From: Nitrospira sp. UBA2083
GTDB lineage: Bacteria > Nitrospirota > Nitrospiria > Nitrospirales > Nitrospiraceae
Length of the DNA: 8,975 nt
Reading direction: 5' to 3'
NCBI GenBank assembly: GCA_002331625.1
Contig: DCZN01000022.1
Location: forward strand, 334 to 9,308
In this document: positions 1 to 7,600 of the stretch, in pieces
Position numbering within the stretch: position 1 is the stretch's first letter
Layout: each line of letters opens with the position of its first letter
The notes under the pieces: model-generated
Databases searched by the model: none
What the model saw: only the letters and a program-made list of their open reading frames with translations
What the model was told of the DNA's origin: nothing
Made by a program: the position numbers and the translations under genes

Positions 1-443
1 GCCGTCCGGAAATTGGTGGTCTGCCTGGGATGGGTATTCTCCAGGATGGGCGCTTTCAGCGCGAGAGTGAGATCATGATCAAGGAACTGCCCGAAGAACG
101 TGACGCCGGCCGTCATGTTCGGATTGTTGGGATTGTTCTGACTCAACGTCGGATCCGTAATCGACTGGATTGGATCGTTCAGATTGTCGCCAGCATCAAG
201 AATGCCGCCTTTGACACCGAGTTTTTTGGCTTGCTCCCTCGATTTCTCGGTCTGAGGTGCATAAGGCGGAAGCCCTGGGAACATACGACTAAAGACATCA
301 TCGGGAAAACGTGGACGAGTCGGTTTGGTGACCTGCAGGTTATTCTTTTTCGAGAGATCTTCAGCTACCACGGTATGCTCAGTGTTGCCGAATAGCAAAC
401 TAGCAAGACCGAGAGCCAGACCGCATGTTGCTTGAATGCGCAT
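1..443 (-). CDS. Animal-type haem peroxidase, exported, N-terminal part only (cut by window edge)
   Basis: The visible part is 147 codons, open from ATG 443 down to base 3. The start follows an ideal AGGAGG (451-456) with a 7-nt gap. Residues 1-27 look like a Sec signal peptide: MRIQ, a hydrophobic stretch at about 5-19, then VVA before ED as a probable cleavage site. The mature part carries FFGQFLDHDLT at 116-126. This matches the distal haem-pocket motif of the animal haem peroxidase (myeloperoxidase/peroxidasin) superfamily, where the Asp (here D122) can bond covalently to haem and the His (H123) is the distal catalytic residue. An Asn/Pro-rich stretch (103-109) precedes the motif. The expected role is H2O2-dependent oxidation of halides or organics outside the cytoplasm. 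The substrate cannot be told from this fragment, and the proximal His and most of the catalytic domain lie outside the window. The family call is fairly secure from the motif; the function is inferred. Confidence 0.85.
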   Translation of the reverse strand, partial: MRIQATCGLALGLASLLFGNTEHTVVAEDLSKKNNLQVTKPTRPRFPDDVFSRMFPGLPPYAPQTEKSREQAKKLGVKGGILDAGDNLNDPIQSITDPTLSQNNPNNPNMTAGVTFFGQFLDHDLTLALKAPILENTHPRQTTNFRT

Positions 444-479
444 CACATTTCCTCCTGTGGTGAGTCATGGACAAGGCGC

Positions 480-509
480 AATGTACATTCGTTCAGAATG
501 CATACATTA
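480..509 (-). promoter_or_regulatory. Tandem AATGTA-type near-palindromes upstream of the peroxidase gene
   Basis: Read on the minus strand, AATGTATGCATT (509-498) is followed by AATGTACATT (489-480). The second is a perfect 10-bp palindrome. The first is palindromic except for one base pair. Their centres are about 19 bp apart, and the nearer one lies 36 bp before the peroxidase start codon. The arrangement resembles a pair of binding sites for a dimeric regulator, or sequence around the promoter. No regulator is identified and chance cannot be excluded. Confidence 0.35.
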
Positions 510-538
510 CTAAATGATCACCATGACTTGTGACGATG

Positions 539-555
539 CTCTTGTTGAACAAGAG
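539..555. promoter_or_regulatory. Perfect 17-bp operator-like palindrome
   Basis: CTCTTGTT-G-AACAAGAG has 8-bp arms that match perfectly around one central base. It lies 96-112 bp upstream of the peroxidase start and about 235 bp upstream of the flavoprotein start. No T-run follows it on either strand, so it is not a typical terminator. Its size and symmetry suit an operator for a dimeric repressor or activator. Which gene it would control is not clear, though it is closer to the peroxidase. Confidence 0.45.
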
Positions 556-778
556 TCGGGCCATAGCGGAGGTTTGGCCATGTCTTGAAACAGGAGGACC
601 GTCGGCCTTGTGTAGGGACTACGAGCGTATTGTCTGTATTCATGCGTGAACGGATCAATATTCTTAGAGGCGAAAGCTGATTCCATGGGAATACAGGCGC
701 TACACTGTAGGTATGATGGCTGATTGCTGGTGTCTGCAGGCGTGAGCGGTACAAAGAATACTGGGTTTATCGAAGTGT

Positions 779-783
779 GAGGG
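779..783 (+). promoter_or_regulatory. Ribosome binding site that decides the flavoprotein start
   Basis: GAGGG lies 5-6 nt before ATG 789, a normal Shine-Dalgarno distance. The alternative in-frame GTG at 777 has no purine-rich site at a suitable distance upstream, and it would place this GAGGG inside the coding region. ATG 789 is therefore the better start. Confidence 0.6.
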
Positions 784-788
784 TATTG

Positions 789-2051
789 ATGGGATTGGTC
801 GTCATTATCGGCGGTGGTCCGGCTGGACTCATGGCGGCAGAAACTGCCGTGGCAGCAGGCGCCAGCGTGAAGCTCTATGACTCAATGCCGTCAGTCGGAA
901 GAAAATTCCTGCTTGCAGGGAAAGGCGGGTTGAATCTCACCCATTCTGAACCGTTGGAACCATTTCTTTCACGCTACGGTGCGCGACGTGCATGGCTTGA
1001 ACCCGTGATGATTGCATTTCCTCCACAGGCCATTCGAGCCTGGGCTCATCAGCTGGGCATCGAAACGTTCGTCGGGACGTCCGGACGAATCTTCCCGACT
1101 GACCTGAAAGCCGCTCCGCTCTTGCGTGCCTGGTTGCGTCGGTTACGGGCGGTTGGTGTTGACTGTGTTGTTCGGCACCGATGGATTGGATGGGATGACG
1201 ACGGGAAGCTTTGTTTCAGGACTCCCCAGGGGCTTGCTCAGGTACAGGCGGATGCGGTGGTCCTGGCGTTGGGTGGAGGCAGTTGGCCGGGTTTCGGTTC
1301 CGATGCTGCCTGGATTCAGATTCTCACTCGACAGAACGTACCGATCACGCCGTTGAAGCCGGCGAACTGTGGATTTGACGTGCACTGGAGCGAACATTTC
1401 CGCGGGAAGTTTGCCGGCTCGCCCGTGAAAACGGTCGAAGTCGTTCTGATGAACAGAGACCGTTCCATCGTTCGCCGGCGAGGCGAATTCGTCGTCACGA
1501 AGACTGGACTTGAAGGTGGCGTCATCTACGCCGTTTCAAGTGCTCTGCGCGATCGCATCGAACAGGATGGAACAGTAACCCTCTGGCTTGATCTGGTTCC
1601 GGATCGATCGCTCCAGCGGCTCAGCGCTGATCTTGCCGCTCCACGAGGCAAGCGCACGTTGGCGACTCATCTCACACGATGTGCCGGTCTCGCCGGAGTC
1701 AAGGCTGGTTTGCTGCGTGAGGTTGTTCCCAAAGACGTATTGGCAGATCCAGTTCGCTTGGCTGAGGCTATCAAGGCTCTGCCGATTGTGCTGGTGAGTC
1801 CTCGTCCGTTGGAAGAAGCCATCAGTACGGCTGGTGGTGTTTCGTTCGAGGCTCTTGATGGCACCTTGATGCTGCGGGCATTGCCGGGAGTATTTTGTGC
1901 GGGAGAAATGTTGGACTGGGAAGCGCCGACGGGAGGATACCTGCTCACCGCATGTCTGGCGACCGGGCGTCTCGCCGGGAGCGCGGCCGCGCAATGGAGC
2001 AAGGCTCAGGTGGATAGAGGAACTTCTCCTGGCGTTATCAGGGAAGAGTGA
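789..2051 (+). CDS. NAD(P)/FAD-dependent oxidoreductase, HI0933/BaiN-like (TIGR03862-type flavoprotein)
   Basis: The product is a 420-residue flavoprotein from ATG 789; an upstream in-frame GTG at 777 would add four residues but lacks a ribosome site. The N-terminal dinucleotide-binding fold is clear: VVIIGGGPAG at 4-13, then SVGRKFLLAGKGGLNLTH, the hallmark of the HI0933/YhiN/BaiN family. Further family signatures are SGRIFPTDLKA, the ALGGGSWPGFGSD segment after the second strand set, and a C-terminal FAD-contacting segment CAGEMLDWEAPTGGYLL starting at C370. The shorter C-terminal pattern and overall length fit the TIGR03862 (PP_4765-type) subgroup. Physiological substrates for this subgroup are not established; the protein is probably a cytoplasmic reductase. 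It appears to be a single-gene unit: it diverges from the peroxidase gene and converges on the lipoprotein-like gene, whose stop lies 11 bp beyond its own. The family call is strong; the function is unknown. Confidence 0.9.
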   Translation: MGLVVIIGGGPAGLMAAETAVAAGASVKLYDSMPSVGRKFLLAGKGGLNLTHSEPLEPFLSRYGARRAWLEPVMIAFPPQAIRAWAHQLGIETFVGTSGRIFPTDLKAAPLLRAWLRRLRAVGVDCVVRHRWIGWDDDGKLCFRTPQGLAQVQADAVVLALGGGSWPGFGSDAAWIQILTRQNVPITPLKPANCGFDVHWSEHFRGKFAGSPVKTVEVVLMNRDRSIVRRRGEFVVTKTGLEGGVIYAVSSALRDRIEQDGTVTLWLDLVPDRSLQRLSADLAAPRGKRTLATHLTRCAGLAGVKAGLLREVVPKDVLADPVRLAEAIKALPIVLVSPRPLEEAISTAGGVSFEALDGTLMLRALPGVFCAGEMLDWEAPTGGYLLTACLATGRLAGSAAAQWSKAQVDRGTSPGVIREE

Positions 2052-2062
2052 AAGGGACGGTA

Positions 2063-2776
2063 TTAACTGAGAAGCCAATTCCAGAATGTGGTGAGCCAGC
2101 CGACAATCATGCTGATCCACGAGTCGCTCGTGGCAGATGGTTCAGCATTCACCGTTGGCGATGGAACGGATGGCGAGGCCGCTCCATGACTGGAATCAGG
2201 GGGAGCCGCTTGCACGATGTCTGTGACCTCAATACTTTGGCTGGGTAGTGGGATGGCGGCCAGCGCCTCCGTCACGGTGGCCTGCGTGATGGGTGAGTGC
2301 TCCTGATCGGACTCCCTCAGCGTCGCCGACTGGGCTGCTTCCATTTCGTGCTTGTACTGGGCGGCCATGGTTTGTAAAGACGCGCTCTCATGCCGAAGAT
2401 CTGCGATCTTGTGCGCCAAGTGCCAGCTCTGGTTCATCAAGTTCGCGACTTGGGTTTTCAGCGAGGCGAGCATACCCTCCGCACGCTGCCGCATGATCGG
2501 TAATTGCTCCTCTTCCTGCTGAATCGTCGCCCGTAGTTCAGCCGTCGTGGCGTCCTCGTGTCGATTGGCAGCTTGCAGCCCAGCGATTTGTTCGTCCAGT
2601 TCTCTGACCTCTTCACGTACTGATTCAAGCGCTCGCGTCTGTTCTTGGGTTTCGGCCTTGACCCGTTCATAGGTGCGTCGACTGACACATCCCACCTCCA
2701 TGAGCAATACCACCGCGAACAGGCAAAGACCGACCCGTTGAACGACCACTGATACCGTTGCCGTAGGGGTTGTCAT
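2063..2776 (-). CDS. Coiled-coil envelope protein, probable lipoprotein, with Trp-rich C-terminal tail
   Basis: I do not recognise a named family. The 237 residues begin with a signal-like segment: a hydrophobic core at about 15-26, then GC with C30 as the possible lipidated cysteine. The residues before C30 are E-V-G, so the lipobox is atypical (Glu rather than Leu at -3) and lipidation is uncertain. Residues about 35-150 are rich in Glu, Gln, Arg and Ala with heptad-like spacing, which predicts a long coiled coil. A Pro/Ser/Thr/Ala-rich linker follows (about 150-216). The last 21 residues (217-237) are hydrophobic and contain four Trp, like a membrane-surface or partner-binding tail. The ATG start has GAGG 8 nt upstream (2785-2788). 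A structural or tethering role at the inner or outer membrane is inferred from architecture alone. The gene is convergent with the flavoprotein gene and divergent from the ferritin-like gene. Confidence 0.75.
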   Translation of the reverse strand: MTTPTATVSVVVQRVGLCLFAVVLLMEVGCVSRRTYERVKAETQEQTRALESVREEVRELDEQIAGLQAANRHEDATTAELRATIQQEEEQLPIMRQRAEGMLASLKTQVANLMNQSWHLAHKIADLRHESASLQTMAAQYKHEMEAAQSATLRESDQEHSPITQATVTEALAAIPLPSQSIEVTDIVQAAPPDSSHGAASPSVPSPTVNAEPSATSDSWISMIVGWLTTFWNWLLS

Positions 2777-2891
2777 AAGCGTCGCCTCATGGGTTAACAG
2801 ACCCGAAGCTTGCGTGCCAGGACGTGGAGTCAGGTCGTGAAGTCGCCGCAGGCCGCTTGGTACACATTACCTAGCTTATCCATATAGTCAG

Positions 2892-2920
2892 GATGTACAC
2901 AGATTGTGGGTATCAGTCAA
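2892..2920 (-). promoter_or_regulatory. Weak candidate promoter for the coiled-coil lipoprotein-like gene
   Basis: On the minus strand, TTGACT (2920-2915) is separated by 17 bp from TACATC (2897-2892). The -35 box is good and the spacing ideal, but the -10 box is poor. Transcription from here would leave a leader of roughly 110 nt. It is a tentative call. Confidence 0.25.
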
Positions 2921-2948
2921 CCCTCCCCATAGACATCCCGATAGAAGT

Positions 2949-2978
2949 TTGGACAATTCGGCAGGGCTTGCGTACCAT
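2949..2978 (+). promoter_or_regulatory. Candidate sigma70 promoter for the ferritin-like gene
   Basis: TTGGAC (2949-2954), an 18-bp spacer and TACCAT (2973-2978) resemble a moderate sigma70 promoter. Transcription would begin around 2984-2987, that is at or next to the ATG at 2987. The coding frame has a stop at 2942-2944 and no start codon between that stop and 2987, so the gene cannot begin earlier. Together these suggest a leaderless message, but the match is only moderate. Confidence 0.35.
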
Positions 2979-2986
2979 ACGGCATC

Positions 2987-3595
2987 ATGTCGTCTGTTCG
3001 GACTACCTCCATTCGGCTCCCTCCGGAGTGTGAACCGGCCTTATTGGAACGGTTTCTCAAGGCCGAGGCGATGGCATTGCGGACGGTACGGTCGGCGCAA
3101 CTGCAAGGGGTGCCTCCGAACGTCTATGCCTTTCTGCGAAAACATGAAGAAGATGAGCAACAACATCTGGCACAATTTGAAACGATGATCGGTCGCCAGC
3201 CTCGTCTGCGTGAACGCCTTCCCTCTGTTCCACGGCAATGGCCGGCGCTGGCCGTACAGATCTACGGGTATGAATCGTTAGGGTTGGAGTTTGCGCGGTT
3301 GCTGGTGGCGCTGCGGCCTGACCTCTCTTCGATTCTCGAAGATGAGGTCGTGCATGTGCGCTTTTTTGAGCATGAGGTTCGTCGAATCCTGATGGGCGCA
3401 GATGAAGCGGCGGAACAGGCACGAGTGTCAGCGCACGCATGGTGGCGAAAGCTCCCACGAACCGTCGCACGCTATCTGGACGCAGCCGTCTTTGATCCGT
3501 TGCGACACCTGCTCACGGAGAAGGTGCTGGGCGCTGTTGAACAGCAGTTTATTATGACGGGACTTCTTGCAAAGCAGGGTGAACGACGAGCGTGA
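2987..3595 (+). CDS. Ferritin-like di-iron four-helix protein
   Basis: This 202-residue protein has the metal-ligand pattern of the ferritin-like/COQ7-like superfamily. E27 lies in the first helix, E57-x-x-H60 in the second (HEEDEQQH), E96 or E101 in the third (YGYESLGLE), and E120-x-x-H123 in the fourth (EDEVVH). That gives the two ExxH motifs and single carboxylates needed for a di-iron centre. Members store iron, detoxify peroxide or hydroxylate small molecules; nothing here decides between these. There is no signal peptide, so it is probably cytoplasmic. The region after residue 130 (Trp-, Arg- and Leu-containing, about 70 residues) may form an extra helical part. ATG 2987 is the first possible start after an in-frame stop and has no Shine-Dalgarno site; an internal Met29 would lose the first iron ligand. 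Its stop directly abuts the accA stop. Confidence 0.75.
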   Translation: MSSVRTTSIRLPPECEPALLERFLKAEAMALRTVRSAQLQGVPPNVYAFLRKHEEDEQQHLAQFETMIGRQPRLRERLPSVPRQWPALAVQIYGYESLGLEFARLLVALRPDLSSILEDEVVHVRFFEHEVRRILMGADEAAEQARVSAHAWWRKLPRTVARYLDAAVFDPLRHLLTEKVLGAVEQQFIMTGLLAKQGERRA

Positions 3596-4567
3596 TCAGG
3601 CTGGTTCCGGAAGTAGGCCGGTGACGGCTCCCATGTGGCGGTACTTCAAATCCCGCTGCGTCACAAGTTGTTCAACCGGCAGATCCAGCAGCTCAAACAG
3701 TTGGTTGGTCAGCGCTTTCCCTACAAGGTCATAGATGGCTCGGGGCTCACGGTGGGCCCCGCCTAGTGGTTCTGGGACAATGGTGTCGATGACGCCCAGT
3801 TCGAGAAGATCGTGCGCGGTCATTTTGAGTGCCGCTGCGGCATCGGGCACTTTTTCTGGACTATCCCACAGAATGGCGGCACAGCCTTCTGGTGAAATCA
3901 CCGAGTAGACCGAGTGTTCGAGCATCAGGACACGGTCTGCGACGCCGAGCGCTAAGGCGCCTCCGCTTCCTCCTTCGCCGATCACAACGGAAATAATTGG
4001 GACGGTCAGTCGTGACATGACGAACAAGTTCCTGGCGATCGCTTCAGCTTGACCCCGCTCTTCGGCCCCGATTCCTGGATAGGCTCCCGGCGTATCAATA
4101 AAGGTCAGAATCGGGCGGTGAAACTTCTCCGCCATCTTCATGAGACGAAGGGCTTTTCGATAGCCCTCTGGATTCGGCATGCCGAAGTTCCGTTGCATGC
4201 GTTCCTTGAGGGTCTTCCCTTTCTGATGACCGATAATCATGACCGGACGGTCGTTGAAGCGGGCAAAGCCTCCCACGATGGCTCGATCATCTCCGTAGAC
4301 GCGATCGCCGTGCAGCTCAAGAAAGTCTCGTGTCAGCTCATGAATATAGTCGAGGGTGCTGGGTCGTTGGGGATGCCGAGCCAGTTGGGTTCGTTGCCAA
4401 GGCGTCAGGTTCTTGTAGAGTTCGTGCTCGACCTGCGCCAGTTTGGCTCGGAGCTTTCGAACGTCGTTTTGGGAGGCAGGCTTGCCGCTGGTTGCCGCAG
4501 TCGAGAGCTTCTCAAGCTTCTCTTCAAGCTCTCGGATCGGTTTTTCAAACTCAAGGTAGTCTCGCAT
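3596..4567 (-). CDS. accA: Acetyl-CoA carboxylase carboxyltransferase subunit alpha
   Basis: AccA pairs with AccD to transfer the carboxyl group from carboxybiotin on AccB to acetyl-CoA, making malonyl-CoA for fatty-acid synthesis in the cytoplasm. The 323-residue length fits the family (E. coli 319). The N-terminus has the typical helical start (LEFEKPIRELEEKLEKL), followed by the YIHELTRDFLELHGDR segment. The crotonase-like core shows IGHQKGK, the FIDTPGAYPGIGAEERGQ motif, GEGGSGGALALG (about 196-207) and YSVISPEGCAAILW. All are strongly conserved family blocks and I see no damage. The ATG has GGAGG only 3 nt upstream (4571-4575), closer than usual but distinct. The gene lies 61 bp downstream of dnaE in the same direction and is likely read from the dnaE promoter. 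No T-rich terminator is visible at its end, where it meets the ferritin-like gene head-on. Confidence 0.98.
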   Translation of the reverse strand: MRDYLEFEKPIRELEEKLEKLSTAATSGKPASQNDVRKLRAKLAQVEHELYKNLTPWQRTQLARHPQRPSTLDYIHELTRDFLELHGDRVYGDDRAIVGGFARFNDRPVMIIGHQKGKTLKERMQRNFGMPNPEGYRKALRLMKMAEKFHRPILTFIDTPGAYPGIGAEERGQAEAIARNLFVMSRLTVPIISVVIGEGGSGGALALGVADRVLMLEHSVYSVISPEGCAAILWDSPEKVPDAAAALKMTAHDLLELGVIDTIVPEPLGGAHREPRAIYDLVGKALTNQLFELLDLPVEQLVTQRDLKYRHMGAVTGLLPEPA

Positions 4568-4628
4568 GGACCTCCACTCAATTCTGTACGATCACCGGCG
4601 TCCAGAAGCCAAGCCCAATTTATAGCTC

Positions 4629-7600
4629 TTAAGATAGCAAAGTGAGGGCCCCTTTGCCTAGCACTTCCTCTACATCCGACACGAAATGGTCGCTGGGGCA
4701 AACGGTGATATTGGGGAGGGGGGTGGTCTCGGCTTCCAGGGTCGAGTCGGTCCGAAACAACATCGAGATCGAGGTGCTGCCGGGATGTCGTCGAAACACG
4801 TCCAGCAAGCGAGGTAACTGCTCCTGCACCTCCGGACGATCCGTCAGGGATATCCGAATGCGTTTGATCGATTGAGCCTGGACCTCCGCCAACGGTTCGA
4901 TCTTACTCCCGCGAATCTTGGTGCCCTTGTCTCCACGGTCGATCGTGCCGGTGATGCGAATGATGCGTTCGGGGGCGATCATCTCACCGGCGGTTTTGAA
5001 TAAATCGGGGAACACGATGACGTCGGTGGTCCCTTGGAGATCTTCCACGGTGAGATAGGCCATGCGATCGCCCTTTTTCGTCAGCATGGATTTGATGCCG
5101 GCGATGATGCCGCAGATTTTGACCTCGCTTCCGTCAGCACAGTCTTTTAATCCCACGGTCGTGGCGGTGGACAAGGCACCCAGCATCGCTTCGTACCGGG
5201 TCAGCGGATGAGCGGAAATATAGAACCCGGTCAATTCTCGCTCGTACTTCAATCGTTCCGCTTGGTCCCATTCCGCCATCGACGGCAGTGGTGCAACCGG
5301 CAACGATGAGGCAGCGCTGTGCCCATTCAACTCCTCGCCGAAGATGCTGATTTGTCCACGCTCACGCTCGCGTTGAGCCGCCGCCCCTTCTTCGACCGCC
5401 TGATCTAGTACCGCCATGAGCTGTGAGCGCTTGGCAGCTGTCGAGTCGAATGCGCCGGCCTTGATCAAGCCTTCCAGCATTCGTTTGTTGACTTTGTGAA
5501 GATCGACTCGTCGGCAGAAGTCGAAGAACGATCGGAAGGGACCGGCCTGAGTCCGCACATCTAACACTGATTCTACGGCACCTTCCCCCACGTTTTTAAT
5601 GGCGGCCAAGCCGAACCGGATCGCTCCCTCGGCCACGGCGAAGTGTTTTTGACTGGCATTTACATCGGGCCCAAGGACCTTGATCCCCAAATCTCGACAT
5701 TCCGTGAAATAGCCGACCAGCTTGTCCTGGTTGCCCATGTCGGTCGTCATGAGGGCCGCCATGAATTCGGTCGGATAGTGCGCTTTGAGGTACGCCGTTT
5801 GGTAGCAGACGACGGCGTAGGCGGCCGCGTGTGATTTATTGAACCCGTAGCCGGCGAACTTCTGGATCAACTCATAGAGCTTTTCAGCTTTCTTTTCCGG
5901 AATTTTGTTCTGCTTCGCGCCGTCGACGAACTTGACGCGCAGTTTTTCCATTTCCTCGGGCTTCTTCTTCCCCATCGCCCGGCGAAGAATATCGGCTTGT
6001 CCTAACGAGAAGCCGGCGACTTTGTTGGCGATCGCCATGACTTGTTCTTGATAGACAATCACCCCATACGTGTCCTTGAGGATCGGCTCGAGTTCTGGAA
6101 CCTCATAGGTAATCGTCACCTTGCCCTGTTTGCGCTTGATGAAGTCGGGAATGAGATCCATGGGGCCTGGCCGATAGAGCGCAATGATGGCGATGATGTC
6201 TTCAAACCGATCGGGCCTCAAACCGGTGAGCAGATCCCGCATCCCGGAGCTTTCCAATTGGAAGAGCCCGGTGGTTTTCCCCGAGCTCAGCAGAGCGAAG
6301 GTCGCTGGGTCGTCGAACGCGACCTGATCGATCACGAGTGGCGACGCACCAGGATGCGTGTCGTTGATCAGGGTCTCGGCTCGCCGGATCATGGTGAGAG
6401 TCTTGAGGCCGAGAAAGTCGAATTTCACCAAGCCGATTTTCTCGACGTCGCCCATCGAGTACTGGGTGACGATTTCGTCGTTGGCTCCCTTGTACAGCGG
6501 GACATGGTCGGTGAGCGGGCCTTCGGAGATCACGATGCCGGCCGCATGGGTCGAGGCATGACGGGCGAGGCCTTCGAGGGACTGTGCGTTCGCCATCAGT
6601 TCGTTGACCTTCGGATCGGTCTCGACCAACTCGCGTAGGCGGGGTTCCGTCTCCAGCGCCTGTTGCAGGGTAATGTTCAATTGGTTGGGCACGAGCTTCG
6701 CGACCTTGTCCGCATCGGCGTACGACATCTCTAGCACACGGCCCACATCGCGGATGGCCGCCTTCGCACCGAGCGTACCGAACGTAATGATCTGGGCCAC
6801 ATGGTCGGTGCCGTACTTCTCCACCACATAATTGATCACTTCACCCCGGCGATCCATGCAGAAGTCCATGTCGATATCGGGCAACGAGACGCGCTCAGGA
6901 TTCAAAAAACGCTCGAACAAGAGGGTATACACCAAAGGATCAAGGTCGGTAATGCGCAGGGCATAGGCTACGAGACTTCCGGCGGCAGAGCCCCGACCGG
7001 GTCCGACAGGAATATTTCGTGATCGGGCGAACCGAATGATGTCCCAGACAATGAGGAAGTACCCGGCAAACCCCATCGAACAGATGACCATCAGTTCTTC
7101 CCGGAGACGTTGGTCATAGATGGCGGACGCGATGCGGCTGGGCCGTTCCCTGAGCCGCTCCTTCAAGCCAGCCAGCGCGAGATGGTCGAGGTAGGATTCG
7201 CGATCCGTAAACCCTTCCGGAATCCGGTATTGCGGGAGATGAGTCTGGTTCAACGGAAGGTCGAGCTCACAGAAGTCCGCGATGCGGCAGGTATTCGTTA
7301 CCGCACCGGGAAATTCCGCGAATGCCGGAGCGATTTCTTCCGTGGATTTCACATACAGTTGATCCGTGTCGAACTTCATCCGGTTGGGGTCGCTCACCGT
7401 CTTTCCGGTTTGGAGGCAGAGCATGAGCTCATGCGGACGCGCGTCTTCCTTGTTCAAGTAGTGACAATCGTTTGTCCCGGCCATCGGAATCCCCAGTTTC
7501 TTGTGGAGTTCCACCAGGCCGGTATTGGCGATGCGCTGATGCTCGAGTCCGTTGGCCTGTACCTCAAGATAGAAATGATCTTTCCCAAAGATCTCCTGAA

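Larger units (their letters stand above)
444..788. other. Divergent intergenic region between the peroxidase and flavoprotein genes
   Basis: About 345 bp separate the two diverging starts. I see no convincing gene here; the one leftward frame (518-754) has no ribosome site and no recognisable sequence. The peroxidase-proximal half holds a perfect 17-bp palindrome (539-555) and two AATGTA-type near-palindromes (480-509), listed separately. The flavoprotein-proximal half holds a small inverted repeat ATTCC-ATG-GGAAT (680-692) and a TATGAT that resembles a -10 box (712-717) but has no good -35 box upstream. Promoters for both genes are expected here, but I cannot place either firmly. Confidence 0.6.

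Noticed and set aside
712..717. TATGAT as a -10 box for the flavoprotein gene
   Set aside because: There is no acceptable -35 hexamer at 16-18 bp and no extended -10 TG, so it was left as a mention only.
518..754. Leftward 78-codon frame in the peroxidase/flavoprotein intergenic region
   Set aside because: It has no ribosome site, no recognisable motif, unusual composition, and runs through the 17-bp palindrome.
2023..2046. Imperfect hairpin CTTC-T-CCTG / CAGG-GAAG near the convergent flavoprotein and lipoprotein-like stops, considered as a terminator
   Set aside because: It lies inside the flavoprotein coding end, has a bulge and a 7-nt loop, and no T-run follows on either strand.
2860..2901. 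Repeated GTACACA (2860-2866 and 2895-2901) in the divergent region before the ferritin-like gene
   Set aside because: Seven bases repeated twice within 40 bp is too weak to separate from chance.
4049..4645. Rightward 198-codon frame antisense to accA
   Set aside because: It is a shadow of the strongly conserved accA frame; the sequence has no family features.
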